Shown: piece by piece, positions 1 to 6,890 of the stretch | Numbering within the stretch: position 1 is the stretch's first letter | Layout of the letters: every line of letters begins with the position of its first letter | Notes under the pieces: generated by a model | Database searches by the model: none | What the model was told of the DNA's origin: nothing | The model's input: the letters and a program-made list of their open reading frames with translations, nothing else | From: Candidatus Thalassarchaeaceae archaeon | GTDB lineage: Archaea; Thermoplasmatota; Poseidoniia; Poseidoniales; Thalassarchaeaceae | NCBI GenBank assembly: GCA_029250425.1 | Contig: JAQXFF010000044.1 | Coordinates: forward strand, 1 to 14,677 | Direction of reading: 5' to 3' | Length of the DNA: 14,677 nucleotides | Program-made: the position numbers and the translations under genes

Positions 1-437
1 GTCCCTGCCAATAGACGTGATCGCCATTGCCCTCGCCATCCTTTCCTTTGAAGAAGTGATTCAAGCCAACTTCCCATAGATGAGCGGTACTCGCATAGGT
101 CGAGATGTGGCCTCCAATTCCATCGAAGTATTTGTTGCCACGAGTCACCATCATCATTGCATTCCAACGAATCACGTCAAGTATTTTCGCTTCCATTTGC
201 AGGTTCCCTGGGTAAGGGGTTTGATCATCTGGATGAATCGTATTGACGTATGCGGTGTGCGTCAATTCACCGACAGGAACTCCGACTGAGTTTGCTGCAG
301 CCACGGTTTCCTGTAACAGATGGCGTGCCCTTGCAGTACCAAGATTTTCCTCGACAGAGAGGATTGATTCACGCCATTCTTCCGTTTCCCCTTCATCAGG
401 ATCTGGAAGTGCGCTTCGGTAGACATCATCGGCCATA
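1..437 (-). CDS. aceE: Pyruvate dehydrogenase E1 component, homodimeric type (N-terminal part, cut by window edge)
   Basis: Reading the minus strand from the ATG at 437 gives 145 open codons to the window edge with no stop. The protein begins MADDVYRSALPDPDEGETEE and continues through a Tyr-Val-Asn-Thr-Ile stretch, IRWNAMMMVTRGNK, GGHISTYASTAHLWEVG, LNHFFKG and a final VYWQG. These match, in order, the N-terminal blocks of the bacterial one-chain E1 (AceE), including the conserved GGHIS and NHFF motifs near the thiamine diphosphate site. The enzyme decarboxylates pyruvate and passes the acetyl group to the E2 lipoyl domain. A full AceE is about 890 residues, so most of the gene lies left of the window. 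GAGGAG stands about 10 bases before the ATG. The gene is divergent from the surface-protein gene at 614. Other archaea with a PDH-type complex typically have the two-subunit E1, so the one-chain type suggests transfer from bacteria. Confidence 0.93.
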
Positions 438-461
438 CCACAGTCTCCTCAGTTGTTCGGT

Positions 462-467
462 TAAATG
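462..467 (-). promoter_or_regulatory. TATA-like element for aceE
   Basis: On the minus strand this reads ATTTAA, centred about 27 bases before the aceE ATG, where an archaeal TATA box would sit for a leaderless mRNA. A second AT-rich word (GATTAATTC, about 46 bases before the ATG) would instead give a leader of roughly 20 bases containing the GAGGAG site. The sequence alone does not decide between them. Confidence 0.35.
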
Positions 468-550
468 GTTGGACTTGAATTAATCGCTAAAGGCAAACGC
501 TTTCAATCGGTCTAAGTGATTGCAATTTAGGTATGGAATAGCTGAATTCC

Positions 551-567
551 CACTTTTCGTGAAAGTG
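551..567. promoter_or_regulatory. Inverted repeat in the divergent aceE/surface-protein intergenic region
   Basis: CACTTT and AAAGTG form a perfect 6 bp inverted repeat around the 5-base spacer TCGTG. It lies about 15 bases upstream of the TATA-like element for the gene at 614, a position suited to an operator or activator site. The rest of the 438-613 region holds the two TATA-like elements and the ribosome-site hairpin; I see no small gene in it. Confidence 0.35.
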
Positions 568-581
568 ACCTCTAAAGGGTG

Positions 582-590
582 TTTTTAATA
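582..590 (+). promoter_or_regulatory. TATA-like element for the surface-protein gene
   Basis: TTTTTAATA is centred at 586, 28 bases before the ATG at 614. This is the usual archaeal TATA-to-start distance, so transcription could begin at or very near the start codon. A strong ribosome site lies between box and ATG, so a short leader is also possible from an upstream box. Confidence 0.4.
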
Positions 591-593
591 GCG

Positions 594-610
594 CCCTCCT
601 TACAGGAGGG
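594..610 (+). promoter_or_regulatory. Perfect hairpin containing the Shine-Dalgarno sequence of the surface-protein gene
   Basis: CCCTCCT (594-600), loop TAC (601-603) and AGGAGGG (604-610) form a perfect 7 bp stem. It can be extended by two G-C pairs (591-592 with 611-612) past a bulged G593. The right arm is a full-strength Shine-Dalgarno sequence that ends 3 bases before the ATG at 614, and the left arm repeats the anti-Shine-Dalgarno sequence. In an mRNA that includes it, the ribosome site would be hidden until the hairpin opens. If the transcript starts at the ATG, the element acts only at the DNA level, if at all. Confidence 0.6.
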
Positions 611-613
611 GCC

Positions 614-3600
614 ATGAGCACACGCTATGTGAATACTCTGCTGGCCGCCACCATCATGATTTTGGTATCGATGAATGGTGTTTTAGATTTCAGCGAAAAA
701 GAAAATGAATCACCTGAATTATTGGAACTTGTAGATCCTATGAGTGCACCTTCAAACCCTGGTCACACGGTTTTTGCACAGTACATAACATCTGACAATT
801 GCGGTTACTGCTACCAATATGGTAGCCCTGCACACCATCAGGCCAAGAATAACCTGCCGGACAACTACGTGTACATTTCTTACCACAGTGCATCCTATGG
901 TAACACAGCAGATGCCGAATCAGGAAACATTGCTCCAATCTACGGTGTTCAGCACCTTGGTGAGTCTGGTGGTGCACCAAAGACTTCCTTCGGTGATGCG
1001 ACCCTCAACACAGGTTGCGGCTCCAATACCTGCTGGGACTCGTTCATCTCAAGTGGTGGTAACATGCACTCAACTGCAGCCGACTACTCAGTGAGTGTTG
1101 GACAGAGTGACAATGGTGATGGTACATCTGATATCACAGTCTCAGCATCATACATCGGCTCAGGTACAGCTGCTTCTTCGATTAAATTGTATGCGGCAGT
1201 TACTGAGAAGGTCTGCAACTCCCACGTCTATTCAGATGGTAGCAAAGGCCACAACTGCTGGGAAGCATGGCTACTCAACAATGGCAACTATGCAAGCAAC
1301 AGTGGAAACACTGGTGGGACTGGATTTGAAACGATTTCACTCGCATCAGGTTCAGCATCCAAGTCTTGGACGGTTCCAAACAACCTTGTCAATGGTGGCG
1401 CAAGTAACATGAATGTGGTTGCAGCTCTCTACAGTGGATGGAGTACAAGCAGCTTCAATGAGGATGTTTACGCTGCCGCTGACGGCACCATGGCCCCTCC
1501 AATCGACATCTCAGTCGTCAGTTTTACCGTTGACAATCAAGATGGCGCACCCGGCTTCATGTCTGGTGACATGCTGGATCTTGAGGTGACGGTCAGAAAC
1601 GCTGGAGCGGATACATATTCAGATGGTGGCACCATTGAAATCTGTCATGACACCACTTGCTTTGGTAGTACATCCCTGAACACATTGTCGAATGCTGCAG
1701 GCTCTACCAATTCCCAGACTTACAGCACTACCTTTGACACATCAAGCATCGTCAACACAGCCAATGGCATGACCGGATTCAAAGCCCAGGTCGTTGGACT
1801 AACCAGTGATGGGAATGGCGCCAACAATGTGCAGATGAGTTACATTAGCCATGACTTCACACCTTCAACAGATACGCCAATGGCAGCAGGAGATATTGCC
1901 ATTGCTCGAGGAGGGACACTCGACTTTGATGTTACAGGAAATCCCCGAGATGGTGTAGATACATTGGCCACAATGACGCCTGAGTTTGAAGTGGCTCCAA
2001 CCGGAACATCAACATGGAGTTCTGATTGGGTTGATGCACCGCTAAGTTTGACTGCTGCTGGTACCCAGTATGAGCGATACGTGTTCACTGTAGAACCTGT
2101 TAGTACTGCTGCTAGTGGTGATTACGATGTCCGCGCTCGCTTCACGGATGCCCGTGGACAACAAGGCGATTGGAAATCAGCCAATGGAGCCTTCAGTTTG
2201 ATGAATGGGTTGCCGCAGGTAATCGATCCGAACCAACCTGGAAATGCTCCCGGTACATGTCCAACCTTCCCCGGTTTGCCTACTGTCAAGGTGGAAACCA
2301 ATGAGCGAGTGTCTCTAGCAGGTCTCGTTTGTGATGCAGAGACTCCTCTATCCAACTTGGTAATCACCAGTCAGGACCCTTCGTTCATTGCATGGCATGC
2401 ATCATCTGGCGAAATTGAAGTTAATTTCGGAACAATGCAGTGGGACAGTATGGGCAATCCACAACCACAAGGCCTTGGAATCACCATCAATGATGGAGAG
2501 GATACAAACACTGGTACTCTATTGTTCAGTGTAATTGAGAACGGCCAGCCTCGTTGGAACAGTATTCCCGCTCAGTCATACAATGAGGGTGGAAGTGTCC
2601 AACTCGGACTTGCTCAATATCTAACTGACACGGATACCAACGGCAATCCCTCAAATGTGATGGACCTTTCATTGAGCATTGTTTCAATCGAGCCATCAAA
2701 CATTCTCAGTGCTGAAATTTATGGTAACACATTGATGGCCAGCGCATCCGATGATGATGCCTTTGGCAGTGTTGTCATTACAGTCCGTGCAACCGATGCA
2801 GATGGACAAGATAGTGAAGCACCCATTCACGTACATGTACAAAACATCAACGACGCACCTCGTTTTGATGCAGTTGGATTGGAGAACCTTATGGTTCAGG
2901 CAGATGATACACTTGAGTTAGATCTCTCTTCTCGACTTACGGACATTGATGACGATGATGCAGAAATTTGGGCGACCGTAGCATCCAATGATGGCATGGT
3001 TCAGTATAACCCAATTTCAGGAATGCTCACTGCGACATACAGTACAGCTGGGCAATACATGATTCAGTTGTCAGCAGCAGATTCGAATGGTGACACAGGT
3101 CAGTGGAGTCTGATGATCAACGTCGTTGACAGTATGCCGTTGACTTGGAGTACAGATGGTAGCAATGGTGACCTTGATACCGTAGTCACAGACATGTACT
3201 TCGGTAAGGACCCGACATTCTTCCTCGTACAACTCAGTGATGTTGAGTTGACCAACATCGAAGCAGAGTGGCAGATTTGCAATACACAGAGCGGAATTTG
3301 TTACGAGCAAGGTATTGAATCGATTGAATCTTCAATACTCCAAACAGGACACACATTCACTGCAACCCCTAGTTCAGGTAATGGTTTGGCTAACTTCGAC
3401 GAAGTAAAGATTCACGTCACTGCAATTGGTACAAATGGATTTGACTACGAATCTGATACAGTCTCATATCTTGCAACCCAAGAGCCTGGCACTGATGATT
3501 CAACGGGTGATTCCAATGATGGAACAGATAACGAACAGTCTGGAGAAGATGGAGAAACATCACAGGCAGGCGGTATGGACACCATGGTTATTGGCGGCAT

Positions 3601-3898
3601 TATTGGATTGATTGTACTTCTTATGATTGCAGGCGTCCTTGGTGCCATGCTATTGCGTGGAGGTCGAGATGAACAACTACCAGCAGCTGATTGGGGTACA
3701 GAAGTTGCCTTTGCAGCACCTGCAGCAGTAGCACCTCCCGTGGCTGCACCAGTTGCCGTTAATTCAGTACCTGATTACACTCACCTCACACCCGGTGGTC
3801 AGTATGTAACGGGTCACGCAGGAGAGACGGTTTACTTGGGACCTGATGGAACTGCTTGGACAATGCAAGCAGATAGTTCGTTTATCCGAACATCTTGA
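614..3898 (+). CDS. Large cell-surface protein: thioredoxin-like domain, CARDB/Ig/cadherin-like modules, C-terminal membrane anchor
   Basis: 1094 residues. Residues 5-24 are a hydrophobic signal segment. Residues about 50-290 include a Cys-Gly-Tyr-Cys motif (C63-C66) in a thioredoxin-like setting, plus further cysteines (GCGSNTC, KVCNSH, HNCW) that could form disulfides. Residues about 295-415 resemble a CARDB-type beta domain. Residues about 420-950 are further Ig- and cadherin-like modules with Asp-rich calcium-type motifs (TDTDTNG, DADGQD, NINDAP). A Gly/Ser/Asp/Glu stalk precedes one membrane span at about 991-1015, followed by Arg and an Ala/Pro/Val-rich linker. The last 40 residues carry the words LTPGGQYV, ETVYLGPDG and AWTMQADSSF, in the cytoplasm by the inside-positive rule. 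Start chosen at the ATG that gives a signal peptide and sits 3 bases after the ribosome site. It could reduce or hold disulfide substrates, or bind polymers at the surface; the exact role is unknown. Confidence 0.85.
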   Translation: MSTRYVNTLLAATIMILVSMNGVLDFSEKENESPELLELVDPMSAPSNPGHTVFAQYITSDNCGYCYQYGSPAHHQAKNNLPDNYVYISYHSASYGNTADAESGNIAPIYGVQHLGESGGAPKTSFGDATLNTGCGSNTCWDSFISSGGNMHSTAADYSVSVGQSDNGDGTSDITVSASYIGSGTAASSIKLYAAVTEKVCNSHVYSDGSKGHNCWEAWLLNNGNYASNSGNTGGTGFETISLASGSASKSWTVPNNLVNGGASNMNVVAALYSGWSTSSFNEDVYAAADGTMAPPIDISVVSFTVDNQDGAPGFMSGDMLDLEVTVRNAGADTYSDGGTIEICHDTTCFGSTSLNTLSNAAGSTNSQTYSTTFDTSSIVNTANGMTGFKAQVVGLTSDGNGANNVQMSYISHDFTPSTDTPMAAGDIAIARGGTLDFDVTGNPRDGVDTLATMTPEFEVAPTGTSTWSSDWVDAPLSLTAAGTQYERYVFTVEPVSTAASGDYDVRARFTDARGQQGDWKSANGAFSLMNGLPQVIDPNQPGNAPGTCPTFPGLPTVKVETNERVSLAGLVCDAETPLSNLVITSQDPSFIAWHASSGEIEVNFGTMQWDSMGNPQPQGLGITINDGEDTNTGTLLFSVIENGQPRWNSIPAQSYNEGGSVQLGLAQYLTDTDTNGNPSNVMDLSLSIVSIEPSNILSAEIYGNTLMASASDDDAFGSVVITVRATDADGQDSEAPIHVHVQNINDAPRFDAVGLENLMVQADDTLELDLSSRLTDIDDDDAEIWATVASNDGMVQYNPISGMLTATYSTAGQYMIQLSAADSNGDTGQWSLMINVVDSMPLTWSTDGSNGDLDTVVTDMYFGKDPTFFLVQLSDVELTNIEAEWQICNTQSGICYEQGIESIESSILQTGHTFTATPSSGNGLANFDEVKIHVTAIGTNGFDYESDTVSYLATQEPGTDDSTGDSNDGTDNEQSGEDGETSQAGGMDTMVIGGIIGLIVLLMIAGVLGAMLLRGGRDEQLPAADWGTEVAFAAPAAVAPPVAAPVAVNSVPDYTHLTPGGQYVTGHAGETVYLGPDGTAWTMQADSSFIRTS

Positions 3899-3954
3899 TC
3901 TGTCACGGTCTGCCTGCCCAGAGCCCTTCTCGGCGAAGAATGGGTTTCCACCAA

Positions 3955-3997
3955 CCATTGTGGCTGAACCCGTTCCAAGGCCACAATGGGCGTTTTA
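3955..3997 (+). terminator. Hairpin terminator after the surface-protein gene
   Basis: CCATTGTGGC (3955-3964) pairs perfectly with GCCACAATGG (3980-3989), a 10 bp stem with a 15-base loop. It is followed by GGCGTTTTACT with a short T run. It lies about 55 bases after the stop codon. The remainder of 3899-4059 shows only the TATA-like element for the next gene. Confidence 0.6.
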
Positions 3998-4030
3998 CTG
4001 GTTCAATAGCCGATACTCTAGGGTGAATGA

Positions 4031-4036
4031 TTAAAA
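4031..4036 (+). promoter_or_regulatory. TATA-like element for the Hc1-like gene
   Basis: TTAAAA is centred about 26 bases before the ATG at 4060, consistent with a leaderless or very short-leader mRNA. It follows directly after the preceding terminator, so the small gene appears to be its own transcription unit. Confidence 0.35.
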
Positions 4037-4059
4037 GCGGTCTTCAGAGGGCGGAGTGT

Positions 4060-4239
4060 ATGTCAGTAGCCGACATGGTACAAGGAATGATTGATACGTT
4101 GAACGAAGCTCTCGTCGATGCAGGTAAGCACGACCGAGGGAACTCTGCCGCAGGTACTCGCGTACGTAAGGCAATGCAGGCCACAAAGAACTCTGCGCAA
4201 GATGTGCGCAAGCAAGTTCAGGCCGACAAGAACGCTTGA
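4060..4239 (+). CDS. Small Hc1/histone-H1-like DNA-associated protein
   Basis: 59 residues, highly charged and predicted helical. The C-terminal half reads GNSAAGTRVRKAM, then QATKNSAQDVRKQVQ, ending ADKNA. This closely matches the recurring pattern G-N-x-A-A-x-x-R-x-R-K-(A/S)-L seen in chlamydial Hc1 and in short Hc1-like proteins of Bacteroidetes and related bacteria, which bind and compact DNA. The acidic N-terminal helix (VADMVQGMIDTLNEALVDAG) also fits that family. The start is the ATG at 4060; an ATG 11 codons upstream (4027) adds residues unlike the family and overlaps the TATA-like element. GAGGG and GGAG lie 3-11 bases upstream. The gene stands alone between two terminators, as expected for an abundant structural protein. 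The match is recognised by eye, and DNA binding is inferred from the family. Confidence 0.72.
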   Translation: MSVADMVQGMIDTLNEALVDAGKHDRGNSAAGTRVRKAMQATKNSAQDVRKQVQADKNA

Positions 4240-4255
4240 TTCGTTTAGCGTGCGT

Positions 4256-4287
4256 GCCCCCGTTTTGGCTTCGGCCAAGGCGGGGGC
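4256..4287. terminator. UUCG-capped terminator hairpin between convergent genes
   Basis: A 14 bp stem runs from 4256-4269 to 4274-4287, with an outer GCCCCCG/CGGGGGC block, two G-U wobbles and an inner TTGGC/GCCAA block. It is closed by TTCG, the unusually stable tetraloop. It starts 17 bases after the stop of the Hc1-like gene and ends 3 bases before the stop of the convergent gene, so it probably serves both strands. No long T run follows. Confidence 0.7.
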
Positions 4288-4290
4288 CTC

Positions 4291-5817
4291 TTACGTTTCA
4301 GAAAGCAGGATTCCGCTACGGTTTGTCCATACTTCCCATTCTCCACCACCATTCATGAAATCAGCCTGTCCAGTGGTTTGATACCAACCCTCAGGCGGCG
4401 AACTCCATTCGATGCCAGGTGACAATACAATCCAATTCACCGCCGATAAATCCCCTCGGTTTTGGATTACTTCTTCCGAAAACAATTCGGATTCCCAACC
4501 TGAATCAGGGGATCTCCAATGCCCAGTGATATTACGTTCATCCACATTCTCAATATGCGTATGGAATGTGTAGAGGTAATGCATACCTAGGGCGGCATCA
4601 TGAATGAATACGAATCCTTCACCGTCTTCCATATTTTCTGAAAGCACTTCTGCAGCATCATCAGTCCAGTAAGTTTGACCATGCAAACCTGCTGCTAGAG
4701 AGAGTGGTAGTATCAGCAGTACACCAATGATTGCATTTCGTTCATTCCAATCTATGCTTCCGTTGACACGTTTGATTAGCAAGTAGGAAGGAATTGCTAG
4801 TATTGTGATGTATCGTCCATTGTTCCCCATTGTCCACATATGCCAAGGCCATTCTGAATTCCAAAGAACTGATTCGTATGTCCATAAGCATGCAACATAA
4901 GCCACAATTGCGCCCGCCATCGTTCCGATAAAAAGTGCCAGTTCTCCAGTCAAACGATCATCACTTGTTGCCATGTTGGACCACGTTTTCTTTAGGAATG
5001 GCCACAGAACCATTCCGACGATTCCATAGACGATGATAACGCCGAATACTGATATGGGTAAAGCTTGGATGAATCGAGATGTATTTGTGGTGACTACTGT
5101 GAATGAGCCGTGACCCAATAATCCCAATGTTACGATACTTAGCAAACCAAATACAAATCCGCTTACAATTGTTTTTTTGGGATTGAACCAACTATCTGGT
5201 GCACGATCAATTAACATTCCAACACAAATTAATGCCAACAAAGGAATTGTCAGAGTAAACGGTTCAATTTTCCATTTCAAAACCAATACCCACAGTACGA
5301 GAATCGCTGAAAGTGCAATTGCTATTATTCTCGCGAGCGGAGTTTTTTCAGTGTTATAATTCCGAGACATTTTCCAAATTGCCCAAGCAATCCCAATCAT
5401 GGCTAGATATGTGTATTCAGAGTAACCTCGACCAATTGAAAAAATCAGTGCGGGATTCATCAGTAACACGGTGACACCCTCCTTCGTAAATCCCATGCGA
5501 TTTGCAGTGATGATTGCAATAAGCAAACCAATGATTGCAAATGGCATTACAGTTCCAGGTGTAACGCTATTTTCTGGAACCTCTTTAGCATCTGAAGGAT
5601 TTGACGCAAGTGGATCCTGGGTTCTCACGTCACCCCAATCGAGTGCCCATCCATTTTCGGTTTCCACATACGCGCCTTCAACGTGTGCGTCTAGACCTAA
5701 ATCACTGGATAAAATAGCCACCAAATTCAAAATGATTGCCAGTAGAAACAACCCATGCCAGAATCGCTCTGGATTGTAGAGTGAATCACTCTCTGCAGAG
5801 GTTGCCAAAGCATCCAT
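4291..5817 (-). CDS. Polytopic membrane protein, GT-C glycosyltransferase-like
   Basis: 508 residues. About ten or eleven hydrophobic spans cover residues 20-380, followed by a soluble C-terminal domain of roughly 120 residues rich in Trp, Glu and Asp. Just after the first span lies LGLDAHVEGAYVE (D43, E47). An acidic motif at this place in the first outer loop is typical of GT-C enzymes, which move sugars from lipid-phosphate carriers to proteins or glycans outside the membrane. An Asn-Gly-Arg-Tyr-Ile stretch near residue 340 also resembles late-span motifs in that fold. I do not recognise a specific family, so it could be another transporter-like membrane protein. It is the third gene of the minus-strand cluster, 43 bases after FEN-1, and its start codon sits at the foot of a hairpin. 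Start: the ATG at 5817, with an acidic cytoplasmic N-terminus before the first span. Confidence 0.65.
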   Translation of the reverse strand: MDALATSAESDSLYNPERFWHGLFLLAIILNLVAILSSDLGLDAHVEGAYVETENGWALDWGDVRTQDPLASNPSDAKEVPENSVTPGTVMPFAIIGLLIAIITANRMGFTKEGVTVLLMNPALIFSIGRGYSEYTYLAMIGIAWAIWKMSRNYNTEKTPLARIIAIALSAILVLWVLVLKWKIEPFTLTIPLLALICVGMLIDRAPDSWFNPKKTIVSGFVFGLLSIVTLGLLGHGSFTVVTTNTSRFIQALPISVFGVIIVYGIVGMVLWPFLKKTWSNMATSDDRLTGELALFIGTMAGAIVAYVACLWTYESVLWNSEWPWHMWTMGNNGRYITILAIPSYLLIKRVNGSIDWNERNAIIGVLLILPLSLAAGLHGQTYWTDDAAEVLSENMEDGEGFVFIHDAALGMHYLYTFHTHIENVDERNITGHWRSPDSGWESELFSEEVIQNRGDLSAVNWIVLSPGIEWSSPPEGWYQTTGQADFMNGGGEWEVWTNRSGILLSET

Positions 5818-5841
5818 TGGGTCTGTTCCAGACCCAGATGG
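5814..5841 (-). promoter_or_regulatory. Hairpin that includes the start codon of the GT-C-like gene
   Basis: On the minus strand, TGGGTCTG, loop GAA and CAGACCCA form a perfect 8 bp stem (5818-5836) whose 3' arm touches the ATG at 5817. Past one bulged base (5837) the stem extends by four pairs, CCAT (5838-5841) with ATGG (5817-5814). The start codon itself would then be paired. No GAGG-type ribosome site is visible in the 43-base gap. The hairpin lies inside the FEN-1 to GT-C transcript, so it would exist as RNA if the two genes are co-transcribed. It could limit translation, or act as a processing or termination site. Confidence 0.55.
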
Positions 5842-5860
5842 CTATGATTGCACCGGGTGT

Positions 5861-6880
5861 TCAGAAGTCAAAGAGCGTTGATTGTCCCTTGGTTCGCATT
5901 CTCCCGGCTCCTTTCATTCGCTCAAGGGCCCGGTCAACACGTCGGTCACTGAAATCACGTTCTTCGATGAGGAATTTTCTGAGACCATCTTCGTCAGCCA
6001 TTCCCGATGTTGGTAAATCGCCAGAAATTGGGTGATTCAAAAACAATTCACGAATTTCACTCAGTCTTTCGGGTAATTCCTTTTCTTTGGCTTCACAAAC
6101 AGCTTCAATGGTTCCATGTTTTTTGATCAATTTCAGTCCAGTTTTTGGCCCAATGCCACGGATGCCTGGATGGAAATCTGTTCCGACCATGATACCCAGA
6201 TCAACCAATTGTTCATGCGTTATGTCATGTTCTTCAAGAAGATCAGCCAATATGATTCGTTCCGCGGTTACCACCCGTCCAAATTTCTTGGTACCATGAC
6301 TGGTTAAATTTCGAACCATGACTGGGCTTCCATACAGTAGAACATCCCAATCTTGGCTGGCAACACCAGCAACTTGTCCTTGCCGGCACCAGACACTGGC
6401 AGCTCCTTCAGCCTCCATTGGAGCTTCAATCCAAGCGATTCCTAACAAATCAAGCATTTTTTGAGTTTCTTGTACCATCTCAGGCGTGTAGGATACAACT
6501 TGCGCACCGAGCTTATCGGCGGCTTTCCAATCCTCTGCTTCAATGGCGGCTTCCCATTTTTCTTTGGCATTGACTCGTCGTTCCTTTCGTCCAGCCAATG
6601 TTTCGAATTTGAGTTCATGCGGTCTTCCATCAAAGACGAATACGGGATCAATTCCTGCTTCAATCAAGGCTGCACTGCGATCTAGAAACCCCATCAGATG
6701 AGACACAGGTCGTCCTTTACTATCTCGTAGGTAGGTGCCATCCTTCCCTTCTCCGCGCGCGCGTAGACTAGTGATGAATTGGTAAGCGGTGAGAAATGCA
6801 TCTACAGCTACACGTTGTCCTGAAAGATCACTCAATTGAATGGATTCAGGTGAAGCAAGGTCTCGGAGATTACAGCCCAT
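5861..6880 (-). CDS. fen: Flap endonuclease 1 (structure-specific 5' nuclease)
   Basis: 339 residues, the usual archaeal FEN-1 length. It removes 5' flaps in Okazaki-fragment maturation and long-patch repair, working with the sliding clamp. The metal-binding acids are all present: D27 in RVAVDA, D84 in FVFDGRP, E156 and E158 in EAPMEAEG, D177 and D179 in SQDWD, and D235 in VGTDFHPG. A helix-hairpin-helix follows (RGIGPKTGLKLI). The C-terminus GQSTLFDF is a good PCNA-interacting box (Q..L..F). The N-terminus begins MGCNLRDL, close to the standard archaeal MGVxLxxL. The start lies 10 bases after the stop of the upstream membrane-protein gene, with GAGG eight bases before the ATG that overlaps that stop (TGAGG). 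Translation is therefore probably coupled. Confidence 0.97.
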   Translation of the reverse strand: MGCNLRDLASPESIQLSDLSGQRVAVDAFLTAYQFITSLRARGEGKDGTYLRDSKGRPVSHLMGFLDRSAALIEAGIDPVFVFDGRPHELKFETLAGRKERRVNAKEKWEAAIEAEDWKAADKLGAQVVSYTPEMVQETQKMLDLLGIAWIEAPMEAEGAASVWCRQGQVAGVASQDWDVLLYGSPVMVRNLTSHGTKKFGRVVTAERIILADLLEEHDITHEQLVDLGIMVGTDFHPGIRGIGPKTGLKLIKKHGTIEAVCEAKEKELPERLSEIRELFLNHPISGDLPTSGMADEDGLRKFLIEERDFSDRRVDRALERMKGAGRMRTKGQSTLFDF

Positions 6881-6890
6881 TCAAGCCGCC

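Noticed and set aside
250..483. Plus-strand reading frames at 80-289 and 250-483
   Set aside because: They are antisense to the clearly conserved AceE N-terminus and match nothing.
4027..4059. Longer start for the Hc1-like protein
   Set aside because: It adds 11 residues (MIKSGLQRAEC) not typical of the family and would overlap the TATA-like element; the ATG at 4060 fits better.
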